Origin: Weeksellaceae bacterium
Lineage (GTDB): Bacteria > Bacteroidota > Bacteroidia > Flavobacteriales > Weeksellaceae
Direction: 5' to 3'
Assembly (NCBI GenBank): GCA_022701475.1
Contig: JAKOOI010000056.1
Coordinates: 1-16,909 of the forward strand
DNA length: 16,909 nucleotides
The position numbers and the translations under genes were made by a program. Each line of letters starts with the position of its first letter. Positions within the stretch are counted from its first letter, which is position 1. This document shows, piece by piece, positions 6,724 through 15,026 of the stretch. The notes beneath the pieces were generated by a model, which worked only from the letters and a program-made list of their open reading frames with translations, searched no databases and had not been told where the DNA came from.

Positions 6724-8016
6724 ATGAAGATCAGTAGATATCCGCAGAAAGAAACATGGTCAGAACTGGCAAAAAGACCGGTACTGAAAAGAGAAGAATT
6801 AACGGAAACCATTGCCGGAATATTTAATGAAGTCGCTGAAAAAGGCGATCTCGCTTTGATTGAATTCAGCAAGAAATTCGACCATGCAGAAGTCGAAACC
6901 GTCAGAGTTTCCGGTCAGGAAATAAACGAGGCTGAAATTCTGGTCAATGAGGCATTAAAGGCAGCAATTCATCACGCAAAAGACAACATTACAAAATTTC
7001 ATGCTTCCCAGATTCCGCAGTCTGAAAGGACCGAAACAACAAAAGGCGTGGTCTGCTGGCGCGAAAACCGGGCCATCGGGAAAGTGGGGATTTACATTCC
7101 CGGAGGGACGGCTCCGCTGTTTTCTACAGTCCTGATGCTTGCGGTACCGGCTCAGCTGGCGGGCTGCAAGGAAATAATCCTGTGTACGCCACCGGACCGG
7201 ACCGGAAATATCAACCCTGCCATTCTCTACACGGCAAAGCTTTGCGGTGTCACGGAAATATTCAGGACGGGAGGTGCCCAGGCGGTTGCAGCGATGACGC
7301 TGGGAACGGAAAGCATTCCTGCAGTATATAAAATATTTGGCCCCGGAAACCAGTATGTTGTGGCTGCAAAAGAATTTGCCCAGAATCATAAGGTAGCCAT
7401 TGATATGCCTGCCGGACCCAGCGAGGTACTGGTAATGGCCGATGAACAGGCCGTTCCTGCTTTCTGTGCTGCCGATCTGCTTTCCCAGGCGGAACACGGA
7501 AACGACAGCCAGGTTATTTTCCTGACAACAGATGAGAATATCCTGCAGGAAACAGTGAAGGAAACACAAGAACAGCTGTCAGTGCTGCCCAGAAATGAAC
7601 TGGCTGCGGAAGCATTGAAAAATAGCCACTTTATCCTGATGGAAACGGTGCAAGAAATGTTGGAATTCAGCAATGTCTATGCCCCGGAACACCTGATCCT
7701 GGCCGTGGGGAACGCTGAACGGTATATTTCCGGAATAGAGAATGCAGGTTCCGTTTTTTTAGGCAATTATTCCTGCGAAAGTGCCGGGGATTATGCCAGC
7801 GGAACCAATCATACGCTTCCCACCAATGGTTTTGCAAAGAATTACAGCGGTGTTTCCCTGGACAGTTTTGTGAAGAAAATTACATTTCAGGAACTTTCGG
7901 CAGAAGGACTGAGAAATTTAGGTACGACCATAGAGACGATGGCAGATGCAGAAGGACTTTTTGCCCATAAAAATGCCGTCAGCATCCGATTAAAAGAAAA
8001 AAATGAAAGAATTTAA
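6724..8016 (+). CDS. hisD: Histidinol dehydrogenase
   Basis: Catalyses the last two steps, oxidising L-histidinol through histidinal to histidine with two NAD+. At 430 residues it is the normal length. The catalytic pair Glu322-His323 lies in YAPEHL (319-324). The expected zinc ligands are all present: Gln255 and His258 in LLSQAEHG, Asp356 in SAGDYASG, His415 in LFAHKNA. The spacing equals that of the E. coli enzyme minus four residues. Other signature strings are GIYIPGGTAPLFST (122-135) and GPGNQYVVAAK (206-216). The gene begins one base after the hisG stop and its 3' end overlaps hisC by 14 bases, so translation is probably coupled. Confidence 0.97.
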   Translation: MKISRYPQKETWSELAKRPVLKREELTETIAGIFNEVAEKGDLALIEFSKKFDHAEVETVRVSGQEINEAEILVNEALKAAIHHAKDNITKFHASQIPQSERTETTKGVVCWRENRAIGKVGIYIPGGTAPLFSTVLMLAVPAQLAGCKEIILCTPPDRTGNINPAILYTAKLCGVTEIFRTGGAQAVAAMTLGTESIPAVYKIFGPGNQYVVAAKEFAQNHKVAIDMPAGPSEVLVMADEQAVPAFCAADLLSQAEHGNDSQVIFLTTDENILQETVKETQEQLSVLPRNELAAEALKNSHFILMETVQEMLEFSNVYAPEHLILAVGNAERYISGIENAGSVFLGNYSCESAGDYASGTNHTLPTNGFAKNYSGVSLDSFVKKITFQELSAEGLRNLGTTIETMADAEGLFAHKNAVSIRLKEKNERI

Positions 8017-9031
8017 TATCACCCGCTTAGTACGCAAAAATATCCTTGAGCTTCAGCCGTACCTCAGTTTCAGGGATATGAGTGAGTTTGAAAACCCGGT
8101 ATTTCTGGATGCGAATGAAAGCGCTTCCGGTGATCTGAACCGTTATCCGGATTCGACCCAGAAAAAGCTGAAGCAAAAATTATCTGTGTTAAAAGGTGTG
8201 CCTGTCAGCCAGATTGCCGTAGGAAACGGCAGTGATGAACTGATCGATCTGATCATCAAAGTGTTCTGTGAACCGAGAAAAGATTCGATACTCATGATGG
8301 ATCCTTCGTTTGCGATGTATGGGTTTTATGCCTCAGTAAATGATAATCAGGTGGTACAGCTGAAACTGAACGAAAATTTTCAAATCAGCAAAGATGGATT
8401 TTTAAAGATAGCAAATGAAGAACAGCCGAAAGTCTTTTTCCTTTGCTCACCCAACAATCCCACCGGAAACTCGGTGGAAGATATCGAATTCTACCTTCAG
8501 AACTTCAACGGAATCGTAGTGGTGGATGAAGCCTATATTGAATTTTCAGATAAGCGATCGTGTGTAGACCTGCTGGGAAAACATGCCAATCTCATTGTTC
8601 TGCAGACGTTTTCCAAAGCGTGGGGAATGGCCGGGGCAAGGGTAGGAACGGCTTATGCTTCAAAGGAAATCACCGCGCTCATCAACACCGTCAAAGCTCC
8701 GTACAACGTTAATTCCTTAAGTTTAAATAAAGTCATCGAAGAGATGGACAAAAAGGAGTCGGTAGAACAGCGTATCAAAAATACGTTAAAGGAAATGGCA
8801 TGGCTGAATCATGAACTTCAGCAGCTGGCATGTGTCAGGAAAATACATCCGAGCGATGCCAATTTCTTCCTTACCGAATTTGAGAATGTAGAAAAAGTAT
8901 ATGCAAATTTACTCGAAAATGAAATCCTGACGAGTAAAAGAGATCCTAAAATTCCGGGCTGCCTCAGGATCAGTGCCGGAAGCCGGAAAGAAAACATCCG
9001 GTTAATTAAAACCTTAAAAACCATCGTATGA
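8003..9031 (+). CDS. hisC: Histidinol-phosphate aminotransferase
   Basis: A PLP-dependent fold-type I aminotransferase of 342 residues that converts imidazole-acetol phosphate plus glutamate to histidinol phosphate and 2-oxoglutarate. Seen motifs: SPNNPTGN (149-156), DEAYIEF (175-181, Asp175 and Tyr178 for the pyridine ring) and the Schiff-base lysine Lys205 in [14 protein letters not shown]. The C-terminal substrate region contains [12 protein letters not shown]. Position between hisD and hisB confirms histidinol-phosphate specificity among related aminotransferases. It overlaps hisD by 14 bases and hisB by four (ATGA at 9028-9031). Confidence 0.96.
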   Translation: MKEFNITRLVRKNILELQPYLSFRDMSEFENPVFLDANESASGDLNRYPDSTQKKLKQKLSVLKGVPVSQIAVGNGSDELIDLIIKVFCEPRKDSILMMDPSFAMYGFYASVNDNQVVQLKLNENFQISKDGFLKIANEEQPKVFFLCSPNNPTGNSVEDIEFYLQNFNGIVVVDEAYIEFSDKRSCVDLLGKHANLIVLQTFSKAWGMAGARVGTAYASKEITALINTVKAPYNVNSLSLNKVIEEMDKKESVEQRIKNTLKEMAWLNHELQQLACVRKIHPSDANFFLTEFENVEKVYANLLENEILTSKRDPKIPGCLRISAGSRKENIRLIKTLKTIV

Positions 9032-10122
9032 AAAAAGTATTGTTTATCGACCGCGACGGGACCTTAATCATAGAACCGCCGATAGATTACCAGGTGGATT
9101 CATTGGAAAAGCTGGAATTTTATCCCGGGGTTTTCCGGAATCTGTCCGCCATTGCAAAAGAACTGGATTTTGAACTCGTCATGGTGACCAATCAGGACGG
9201 ATTGGGAACGGACAGCTTCCCTTTTGAAGACTTTATAAAGCCTCAGGAAAAAATGTTGAAAGCATTGGGAAATGAAGGCATTGTCTTCAGTGATATTCTT
9301 ATCGATAAAAGTTTTGAGCATGAAAACCTGCCGACCCGCAAGCCGGGAACCGGGATGATGGGAAAATATATGTACGGAGACTATGACCTTGAAAATTCAT
9401 TTGTGATCGGTGATCGCCTGACCGATATTCAGCTGGCTGAGAATCTCGGAGCACAGGCGATCCTGGTCGGTGATACAGCGCATGATGATGCCGTTCTGAC
9501 GACAGTCAGCTGGGAGGATATTTACCGGTATCTGAAGGAGATTCCCAGGAAAGCCAGAGTGTCACGGACAACCCGTGAAACCGGAATTGAAATTGAAATA
9601 AATCTTGACGGAAGCGGAAAGTCTGAAATTGCAACCGGGCTCCACTTTTTCGATCACATGCTTGAACAGATTTCGAGGCACGGTAACCTGGATCTGAAAA
9701 TTCAGGTAAATGGCGATCTGCAGGTGGATGAGCACCACACGATTGAAGATACCGGAATTGTACTGGGTGAAGCATTTCTGAAAGCACTGGGAAAGAAAAA
9801 GGGAATCGAACGCTACGGGTTCCTGCTTCCGATGGATGACTGCCTGGCACAGGTAGCCGTGGATTTCGGCGGCCGTCCCTGGCTGGTGTGGCAGGCGGAG
9901 TTTAAGCGCGAGAAAATCGGGGGTGTCCCAACGGAAATGTTTTATCATTTTTTCAAATCGTTTACCGATTCTGCCAGATGCAATCTCAACATCAATGTGG
10001 AAGGCGAAAATGAACACCACAAGATCGAATCTGTTTTCAAAGCCTTTGCCAAAGCCGTTAAAATGGCTGTCAACCGCTCTGACCTGAATTTTAACCTGCC
10101 ATCAACCAAAGGAAGCTTATAA
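9028..10122 (+). CDS. hisB: Bifunctional histidinol-phosphatase / imidazoleglycerol-phosphate dehydratase
   Basis: A 364-residue fusion. Residues 1-165 form a HAD-type phosphatase: FIDRDGTLI (6-14) with nucleophile Asp8 and acid/base Asp10, MVTNQDG (52-58), TRKPGTGM (103-110, Lys105) and VIGDRLTD (126-133, Asp129). Residues 175-364 form the dehydratase, with metal-binding histidine motifs [14 protein letters not shown] (206-219), [10 protein letters not shown] (234-243) and NEHHKIES (328-335). The enzyme supplies the two steps flanking HisC. Unlike E. coli HisB, the phosphatase domain lacks the cysteine zinc loop: the region before RKP reads SFEHENLPT. The gene overlaps hisC by four bases and shares one base with hisH. 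Confidence 0.97.
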   Translation: MKKVLFIDRDGTLIIEPPIDYQVDSLEKLEFYPGVFRNLSAIAKELDFELVMVTNQDGLGTDSFPFEDFIKPQEKMLKALGNEGIVFSDILIDKSFEHENLPTRKPGTGMMGKYMYGDYDLENSFVIGDRLTDIQLAENLGAQAILVGDTAHDDAVLTTVSWEDIYRYLKEIPRKARVSRTTRETGIEIEINLDGSGKSEIATGLHFFDHMLEQISRHGNLDLKIQVNGDLQVDEHHTIEDTGIVLGEAFLKALGKKKGIERYGFLLPMDDCLAQVAVDFGGRPWLVWQAEFKREKIGGVPTEMFYHFFKSFTDSARCNLNINVEGENEHHKIESVFKAFAKAVKMAVNRSDLNFNLPSTKGSL

Positions 10123-10700
10123 TGATTGCCATTATCAAATACAACGGCGGAAATGTAAATTCCGTACAGAATGCAGTCCGCAGACTGAATGCAGACTCGG
10201 TTATCACTGATGATTTCGATATCATCAGGAATGCGGATCAGGTAATTTTTCCCGGTGTGGGGGAAGCATCATCCACTATGGAGAACCTGAAGGAAAAAGG
10301 ACTTGACCTGCTGATCCCGTCCCTGAAGCAGCCGGTTCTGGGGATCTGCCTCGGGATGCAGCTGATGTGCGGCAGTAATGAAGAAGGAAATACCAAAGGA
10401 ATGGGAATTTTTGGTATTCCTGTAAAAAGGTTTCCGCCTGAAGATATTGTTCCGCATATGGGCTGGAACTCGGTTTCAGAAGTACGGTCAGATCTTTTCG
10501 CAGGCTGTCAAGAAGGTAACGACGTGTATTTTGTGCACAGCTATTACTGTGAGCTGTCCGAGTATACCACGTCTGTCTGCGATTATATTCTGCCCTTCAG
10601 TGCTTCCCTGCAGAAAGATAATTTTTATGCCATGCAGTTCCATCCGGAAAAGTCAGGACCGGCCGGAAGCAGATTATTAGAGAACTTTTTAAAACTTTAA
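10122..10700 (+). CDS. hisH: Imidazole glycerol phosphate synthase, glutaminase subunit
   Basis: A 192-residue class I glutamine amidotransferase. It hydrolyses glutamine and passes ammonia to HisF in the HisHF complex. The catalytic triad is visible: Cys76 in GICLGMQLM (74-82), and His174 with Glu176 in MQFHPEKSG (171-179). The oxyanion region FPGVGEA is at 43-49 and the interface region has PHMGWNSV (111-118). The start ATG at 10122 shares its A with the hisB stop. hisA follows after a single base. Here hisA sits between hisH and hisF, a common his-operon arrangement. Confidence 0.97.
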   Translation: MIAIIKYNGGNVNSVQNAVRRLNADSVITDDFDIIRNADQVIFPGVGEASSTMENLKEKGLDLLIPSLKQPVLGICLGMQLMCGSNEEGNTKGMGIFGIPVKRFPPEDIVPHMGWNSVSEVRSDLFAGCQEGNDVYFVHSYYCELSEYTTSVCDYILPFSASLQKDNFYAMQFHPEKSGPAGSRLLENFLKL

Positions 10701-10701
10701 A

Positions 10702-11427
10702 ATGAAAATTATTCCTGCTATCGATATCATCGACGGAAAATGCGTCCGTCTCTCAAAAGGTGATTATGCAACCAAAAAAATATACAATGAGAATCCGGTG
10801 GAGGTGGCCAGAGAATTTGAAAGCTATGGCATCAGATACCTTCATCTGGTGGATCTGGACGGTGCCAGATCAAAGCATACCGTCAATCACAAAGTGCTGG
10901 AGAGAATTGCCGGTGAAACGTCTCTCATCATTGATTTCGGCGGCGGTCTGAAGACCCTGCAGGATATTGAAACGGCCTTTGATTCAGGAGCAGCGCAAAT
11001 TACGATCGGAAGTATAGCCGTTCAGGACCCCGCGTTCTGCATAGACCTGATTCAGAAATACGGTCCCGGAAAGATCATCCTCGGAGCCGACTGTGAGAAC
11101 CGCAAGATCAAAACTTCCGGATGGATGGAAGAAAGCAGACTTGATGTGATCGATTTTATCCTTCAGTACCGTGAAAAAGGAATTGAAAACGTCATTTGTA
11201 CGGATATTGCAAAAGACGGGATGCTTCAGGGCGCTTCCGGTGAATTATATACTGAAATCTTAAATACGACCGCGGTTAGATTAATTGCAAGCGGTGGAAT
11301 CTCGTGTATTGACGACGTGAAGAAGATGAAAGAGATCGGCTGTTCCGGTACGATCATCGGAAAAGCCATCTACGAAGGAAAAATTTCATTGAAACAATTA
11401 CAGGAATTTATTTCGGAATATCAATAG
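10702..11427 (+). CDS. hisA: ProFAR isomerase (phosphoribosylformimino-AICAR-P isomerase)
   Basis: A 241-residue TIM-barrel isomerase that opens the ProFAR ribose by an Amadori rearrangement to give PRFAR, the substrate of HisHF. The two catalytic aspartates are in place: Asp8 in [14 protein letters not shown] and Asp130 in [10 protein letters not shown]. Both phosphate-binding half-barrel repeats are visible, FGGGLKT (79-85) and [11 protein letters not shown] (196-206), as is CTDIAKDGM (166-174). It begins one base after the hisH stop. A 67-base gap containing two small hairpins separates it from hisF, the only real gap inside the operon. Confidence 0.97.
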   Translation: MKIIPAIDIIDGKCVRLSKGDYATKKIYNENPVEVAREFESYGIRYLHLVDLDGARSKHTVNHKVLERIAGETSLIIDFGGGLKTLQDIETAFDSGAAQITIGSIAVQDPAFCIDLIQKYGPGKIILGADCENRKIKTSGWMEESRLDVIDFILQYREKGIENVICTDIAKDGMLQGASGELYTEILNTTAVRLIASGGISCIDDVKKMKEIGCSGTIIGKAIYEGKISLKQLQEFISEYQ

Positions 11428-11494
11428 AAACGGGTTTTAACCCGTTTAAACATAAAAAAAATGACATCCCTGCAACGGAGATGTACAGAATATA
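11428..11494 (+). other. hisA-hisF intercistronic region with hairpins
   Basis: A 9-bp inverted repeat AAACGGGTT / AACCCGTTT (11428-11436, 11439-11447) begins immediately after the hisA stop. A smaller stem, ACATC (11464-11468) with GATGT (11480-11484), lies closer to hisF. Neither is followed by a T tract on the plus strand, so they are unlikely to be intrinsic terminators. They could set mRNA stability or processing within the operon. I see no good promoter here. Confidence 0.55.
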
Positions 11495-12247
11495 ATGCTA
11501 AAAAGAAGAATCATCCCCTGTCTGGATATTAAAAACGGAACCACCGTCAAAGGAATCAATTTTGAAGGATTAAGGGATGCCGGCGATCCCGTGGAGCTGG
11601 CTAAGAGATATGAAATAGAAGGGGCGGATGAACTGGTTTTCCTGGACATTACCGCAACGATCGAAGAACGTAAAACCTTCGCGGAACTGGTTCGTAAAAT
11701 TTCCCGTGAGCTTAGCATTCCTTTTACGGTAGGCGGCGGTATTTCATCGGTTGAAGATGTCCGGAAGCTGTTGGATGCAGGAGCCGATAAGATCAGCATC
11801 AATTCGTCTGCAGTTACAAACCCGGTGCTGATTTCAGAAATCGCCAATACCTTCGGAAGCCAGTGTGTCGTCGTTGCCATTGATACAAGAGGGGTCAACG
11901 GTACAGATTATGTGCATATAAAAGGAGGCCGGGAACGCACCGGATTGAAGACGCTGGATTGGGCAAAAAAGGCAGAAACACTGGGCGCCGGTGAAATCCT
12001 GCTGACCTCCATGGACGGCGACGGTACCAAAAGCGGATTTGACATCAGGATAACCGGTATAATCTCCGAAAATGTACAGATTCCGGTCATTGCCTCCGGA
12101 GGTGCGGGTAAAACAGAAGATTTTGAAGAGGTTTTTACCCGGACAAAAGCAACTGCAGCTCTTGCAGCAAGCATTTTCCATTTCGGGGAAGTCGGGATCC
12201 GGGATCTGAAAAATAACTTAAAAACAAAAAAAATTGCTGTACGATGA
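11495..12247 (+). CDS. hisF: Imidazole glycerol phosphate synthase, cyclase subunit
   Basis: A 250-residue TIM barrel that joins PRFAR with ammonia from HisH to give imidazole glycerol phosphate and AICAR, which returns to purine synthesis. The catalytic pair Asp11 ([10 protein letters not shown]) and Asp130 (VVAIDTRG) is present, with the phosphate sites [12 protein letters not shown] (78-89) and [11 protein letters not shown] (200-210), and [12 protein letters not shown] (170-181). Length and motifs are standard. The start follows the hairpin-bearing gap after hisA. The 3' end overlaps hisIE by four bases (ATGA at 12244-12247). Confidence 0.97.
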   Translation: MLKRRIIPCLDIKNGTTVKGINFEGLRDAGDPVELAKRYEIEGADELVFLDITATIEERKTFAELVRKISRELSIPFTVGGGISSVEDVRKLLDAGADKISINSSAVTNPVLISEIANTFGSQCVVVAIDTRGVNGTDYVHIKGGRERTGLKTLDWAKKAETLGAGEILLTSMDGDGTKSGFDIRITGIISENVQIPVIASGGAGKTEDFEEVFTRTKATAALAASIFHFGEVGIRDLKNNLKTKKIAVR

Positions 12248-12834
12248 CTATAGATTTTAATAAAAGCCCGGATGGTCTGGTACCGGTAATTGTTCAGGAT
12301 GACCGGACATTACAGGTATTGATGCTGGGATATATGAATGAAGAAGCCTTTAAAAAAACGCAGCAGGAAAAAGTAGTCACTTTTTTCAGCCGTTCCAAAA
12401 ACAGGCTCTGGACAAAAGGCGAGAAATCCGGGAATTTTTTAGCCGTAAAGAGCATAGCCCTGGACTGCGACCGCGATACAGTTCTGATCAAAGCTGTTCC
12501 TGAAAATGTAGTCTGCCACACCGGAAGCTTCAGCTGCTTTGGGGATAAGGATAACAAAGGGTTTCTGTATGAACTGGAAGAGAAAATCAGCCGGAGAATT
12601 GATGAAAAGGCAGACGGTTCTTACACCTATTCATTATTTCAGCGGGGCATCAATAAAATGGCCCAGAAAGTAGGGGAGGAAGCGGTGGAACTGGTGATTG
12701 AAGCCAAAGACAACAACGATGACCTTTTCAGGAATGAAGCCGCAGACCTGCTGTACCATTACCTGATCCTCCTGAAAGCGAAAGGAATGCAGATGGCAGA
12801 TGTTGAAGCGGAATTATTGAAGCGGACGCATTGA
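12244..12834 (+). CDS. hisI: Bifunctional phosphoribosyl-AMP cyclohydrolase / phosphoribosyl-ATP pyrophosphatase
   Basis: A 196-residue HisIE fusion for steps two and three. The cyclohydrolase half (1-112) shows LDCDRDTVL (73-81, the metal-binding aspartates 74, 76 and 78 around Cys75), then Cys91 in [11 protein letters not shown] and Cys98: the three-cysteine zinc site of HisI. The pyrophosphatase half (about 113-196) shows [11 protein letters not shown] (125-135) and the MazG-like helix pattern [14 protein letters not shown] (142-155) with NEAADLLYH (164-172). It is the last gene of the operon; the stop lies nine bases before a strong terminator stem. The gene is also called hisIE. Confidence 0.96.
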   Translation: MTIDFNKSPDGLVPVIVQDDRTLQVLMLGYMNEEAFKKTQQEKVVTFFSRSKNRLWTKGEKSGNFLAVKSIALDCDRDTVLIKAVPENVVCHTGSFSCFGDKDNKGFLYELEEKISRRIDEKADGSYTYSLFQRGINKMAQKVGEEAVELVIEAKDNNDDLFRNEAADLLYHYLILLKAKGMQMADVEAELLKRTH

Positions 12835-12842
12835 AACAGCAT

Positions 12843-12889
12843 AAAAAATCCCGTGTAGATTTGCTGCACGGGATTTTTATATTTTTATT
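12843..12889. terminator. Bidirectional terminator at the end of the his operon
   Basis: A 15-bp stem, AAAAATCCCGTGTAG (12844-12858) with its partner 12864-12878 (one T-G wobble), loop ATTTG. On the plus strand it is followed by TATATTTTTATTT; on the minus strand the A run at 12843-12848 becomes a T run. It serves hisIE and the convergent M28 peptidase gene, whose stop lies at 12885. Confidence 0.9.
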
Positions 12890-14060
12890 TACCGATAATC
12901 ACTTTCCTGACAGCCGTTTTCTGGCCGGTTGAAACCTTAACCAGGTAAGTCCCGTCAGCCAGGCCTGAAACGCTGATCTTTTTCTCATTTTCCCGGTTCA
13001 GAACATTCCTGCCGCTCATATCGGAAATGGCTACCCTGAAATTTCTGATCTCTTCCGGAACTTCAATGAACAGATGATCTTTTGCAGGATTCGGATAAAT
13101 TTTTACGGATTCCAGATGGTCCTGTTTTATTTCTTCGGTAGCGAGCTGGGTTACTGCAGCCGTTGCAAAATGCTGTAGGGCACCGACTGCCGCTTTTCCT
13201 GCGTTATATACATAAGTCGGGTCTACATTGGCAAAAGTGTCATTTACCGTATGCTCATTATAGCTTCTTACATTTTCATAAAAACCGGTAATAATGTCTC
13301 CGTTCTGTTCAAAAGGCATATAGTCAGAAGAGTAGGCATTGGACATGACGGTCTGCAGCGGGGAGTATAATGTGGTGCAGTTGGCCAGCTGCTGGGTAAA
13401 TGCCTGTGAAGCTGCATTGTTTGAGGTCATGCCGGCCTGGTCACTTTCGCACTTGATGGCCGTATTGCTGTTGCCTATTTTTCCTACCACCTGGTCTATG
13501 TTGAAGACCAGACGGATATTCAGCTGGCGTACATTGTTCTGGAACACGACATTGTCTGCATAATGGGCGCTTCCCTGAAGGCCCTGTTCCTCTCCTGAAA
13601 AGTGGATGAATTTAATGGAATATTCAGTGGGAATATCTCTCAGGATCCTTGCTGCTTCAAGAAGGATCGAGGTGCCGCTTCCGTTATCGCTTACGCCGGG
13701 ACCGTTGATGGTATCATAATGCCCGCAGATAATAACGTAGATATTGGGATAAACAGTTCCGGTCTTGGTAATAACGAGGTTTTTTGCGCTGATATTACTT
13801 CCGAAAATAAAAGGATCTTCGGTAATCTGGCCGGCCGTATACCCGAAGGACTGGTATTTTGCTTTCAGCCAGTTCAGGGTATTGGTATTGGCGGCAGATC
13901 CGGTGGTCTTTACGCCGAGATTCTGAAAATCCTGCAAAAGGGAAGTAATATTGGTCTGGGAAACCTGGTCGGCCCTGTTTTTATAGGCCTGGATGAAAGT
14001 TTGCGCCTGTAAAGAGTAGGCTGATAATGAAATAAGCAGAAAAGAGGTTATTTTTTTCAC
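12885..14060 (-). CDS. Secreted M28-family aminopeptidase with type IX sorting domain
   Basis: Read from the GTG at 14060 this is 391 residues: Sec signal peptide (VKKITSFLLISLSAYSLQAQ, cleavage about residue 20), a di-zinc M28 peptidase domain (about 35-300) and a C-terminal Por sorting domain (about 317-391; KIYPNPAKDHLFIEV, ending VRKVIIGK). All expected zinc ligands and the general base are seen: His114 and Asp116 in ICGHYDT, Asp125 in VSDNGSGT, Glu157-Glu158 in FSGEEQG, Asp189 in NIDQ and His270 in NEHTVND. It would be exported by Sec and the type IX system and release N-terminal amino acids from peptides outside the cell. A longer reading from a TTG at 14096 is unlikely: that codon sits inside the -7 promoter element and would bury the signal peptide. 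Confidence 0.9.
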   Translation of the reverse strand: MKKITSFLLISLSAYSLQAQTFIQAYKNRADQVSQTNITSLLQDFQNLGVKTTGSAANTNTLNWLKAKYQSFGYTAGQITEDPFIFGSNISAKNLVITKTGTVYPNIYVIICGHYDTINGPGVSDNGSGTSILLEAARILRDIPTEYSIKFIHFSGEEQGLQGSAHYADNVVFQNNVRQLNIRLVFNIDQVVGKIGNSNTAIKCESDQAGMTSNNAASQAFTQQLANCTTLYSPLQTVMSNAYSSDYMPFEQNGDIITGFYENVRSYNEHTVNDTFANVDPTYVYNAGKAAVGALQHFATAAVTQLATEEIKQDHLESVKIYPNPAKDHLFIEVPEEIRNFRVAISDMSGRNVLNRENEKKISVSGLADGTYLVKVSTGQKTAVRKVIIGK

Positions 14061-14093
14061 CGGTAAAGAAAATTTTGCATATTGAACAATGAG

Positions 14094-14125
14094 CAAATGT
14101 AAATAATAAAAAAATCCTGAGCAAA
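14094..14125 (-). promoter_or_regulatory. Promoter of the M28 peptidase gene
   Basis: On the minus strand, TTTG (14125-14122), 20 bases, then TACATTTG (14101-14094). This fits the Bacteroidota -33/-7 consensus, and the -7 octamer is identical to that of the his promoter. Transcription would start near 14087, about 27 bases before the GTG at 14060. The -33 element lies in the loop of the preceding rplT terminator. Confidence 0.7.
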
Positions 14126-14138
14126 AAACTCAGGATTT
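14104..14138 (-). terminator. Terminator of rpmI-rplT
   Basis: A perfect 10-bp stem AAATCCTGAG (14112-14121) with CTCAGGATTT (14129-14138) and a seven-base loop. On the minus strand it runs into a T-rich tail (complement of the A-rich 14101-14114). It lies 24 bases after the rplT stop. Confidence 0.88.
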
Positions 14139-14161
14139 ATATTGATAACAAAAATTTTACA

Positions 14162-14506
14162 TTATTTTACTTGATCTACAACTGCTTTGAAAGCTTCAGG
14201 GTGATTCATTGCTAAATCGGCTAAAACTTTTCTGTTAAGCTCAATGTTGTTTTTCTTAAGAGCTCCCATAAACTGAGAGTAAGACATTCCGTGTACTCTG
14301 GCTCCTGCGTTGATACGCGTGATCCAAAGGGCTCTGAAATTTCTCTTTTTCTCTTTTCTGCCACGGTAAGCATATTGCATTGCTTTTTCCACGGCATTTT
14401 TAGCTACAGTCCAAACGTTCTTTCTTCTACCGAAAAAACCTTTGGCTTGTTTCATGATTTTTTTTCTGCGAGCTCTTGAAGCTACGGCATTTACTGATCT
14501 TGGCAT
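14162..14506 (-). CDS. rplT: 50S ribosomal protein L20
   Basis: A 114-residue basic protein, full length for L20. It begins [20 protein letters not shown] and contains the conserved [22 protein letters not shown] and [23 protein letters not shown]20 binds 23S rRNA early and is needed for 50S assembly. In other bacteria it also represses its own operon through an mRNA structure. Here it is the second gene after rpmI, across a 118-base spacer that contains a small GCAAT/ATTGC hairpin (about 14534-14550) and a tandem TTGTTGAA repeat (14579-14594). No separate promoter is evident in that spacer. Confidence 0.97.
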   Translation of the reverse strand: MPRSVNAVASRARRKKIMKQAKGFFGRRKNVWTVAKNAVEKAMQYAYRGRKEKKRNFRALWITRINAGARVHGMSYSQFMGALKKNNIELNRKVLADLAMNHPEAFKAVVDQVK

Positions 14507-14624
14507 AATTTAAATTGTTTTTTTGACATGTGCGGCAATCTGTTTCATTGCGCTTGGCTGCTCCATCTCAGGGTTAAATTGTTGAATTGTTGAATTCTTA
14601 TAAACCGGTATGGATTTATAAAAA

Positions 14625-14822
14625 CTACTTGATGGCTAATTGACGCTGAACACTTTTCTCATCCACTTTAGCTACGTAAGAAGTAGTAGTAAGATTTCTC
14701 TTCTGCTTGGTTTCTTTCTTCGTTAAGATGTGGCTTTTATAAGCATTCTTTCTTTTGATCTTTCCGGTTCCGGTAAGAGCAAAACGCTTTTTAGCACCTG
14801 ATTTCGTTTTTAATTTTGGCAT
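14625..14822 (-). CDS. rpmI: 50S ribosomal protein L35
   Basis: A 65-residue, strongly basic protein of normal L35 length. It starts [20 protein letters not shown] and continues [20 protein letters not shown], both diagnostic of the family. L35 is a structural protein of the large subunit. The rpmI-rplT order is conserved across bacteria. It is separated from the upstream infC by a terminator, so it probably has its own promoter; see the candidate at 14894-14924 and the leader hairpin at 14867-14882. Confidence 0.97.
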   Translation of the reverse strand: MPKLKTKSGAKKRFALTGTGKIKRKNAYKSHILTKKETKQKRNLTTTSYVAKVDEKSVQRQLAIK

Positions 14823-14866
14823 TGTTCTGCTTTTTTATGGTTTTGTTATCAATATCTGTTTCTGGC

Positions 14867-14882
14867 TCCCGGTAAGCCGGGA
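14867..14882 (-). promoter_or_regulatory. Hairpin at the start of the rpmI leader
   Basis: TCCCGG / CCGGGA with a TAAG loop on the plus strand (CTTA on the minus), a 6-bp GC-rich stem. If the candidate promoter at 14894-14924 is used, it would fold within the first bases of the rpmI-rplT message, about 45 bases before the rpmI ATG. It could stabilise the 5' end or be part of an autoregulatory site. Function unknown. Confidence 0.4.
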
Positions 14883-14893
14883 ATAGTAGGCTG

Positions 14894-14924
14894 CAAAATT
14901 ACGTAAAATTATTGAGACCTGAAA
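14894..14924 (-). promoter_or_regulatory. Candidate promoter of rpmI-rplT
   Basis: On the minus strand TAATTTTG (14901-14894) matches TAnnTTTG. The -33 position, 19 bases upstream, reads TTTC (14924-14921) instead of TTTG, so the match is partial. It lies downstream of the infC terminator, which makes a separate promoter necessary if that terminator is efficient. Confidence 0.45.
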
Positions 14925-14962
14925 TATTTTTTTCTCAGTGCGGAAAATAGCCCGGTTCAGAA

Positions 14963-14990
14963 TAAAAAAGCCTCAAAGGAATTTGAGGCT
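14963..14990 (-). terminator. Intrinsic terminator after infC
   Basis: A perfect 9-bp stem AGCCTCAAA (14969-14977) with TTTGAGGCT (14982-14990) and a GGAA loop (TTCC on the minus strand), followed on the minus strand by six T. A second hairpin without a T tract, CAGACC / GGTCTG (15001-15006, 15013-15018), lies between it and the infC stop at 15027. It would separate infC from rpmI, whereas in many bacteria these three genes are read through. Confidence 0.88.
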
Positions 14991-15026
14991 GTATGGATAT
15001 CAGACCGCTTATGGTCTGGCTGCTGA

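Noticed and set aside
9506..10020. Long minus-strand open frames opposite hisB
   Set aside because: They mirror a well-conserved coding gene and have low-complexity, family-less translations.
11428..11447. Intrinsic terminator after hisA
   Set aside because: The palindrome is real but no T tract follows on the plus strand and the operon continues into hisF.
11461..11532. 23-codon ATG frame overlapping the hisF start
   Set aside because: Basic, no recognisable pattern, no amino-acid run, no terminator downstream; most likely chance.
12885..14096. Longer start (TTG at 14096) for the M28 peptidase
   Set aside because: The TTG lies within the TACATTTG promoter element and would put 12 residues ahead of a good signal peptide; GTG at 14060 fits better.
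14579..14594. Tandem TTGTTGAA repeat between rpmI and rplT
   Set aside because: Only two copies in AT-rich sequence; no signal beyond chance.
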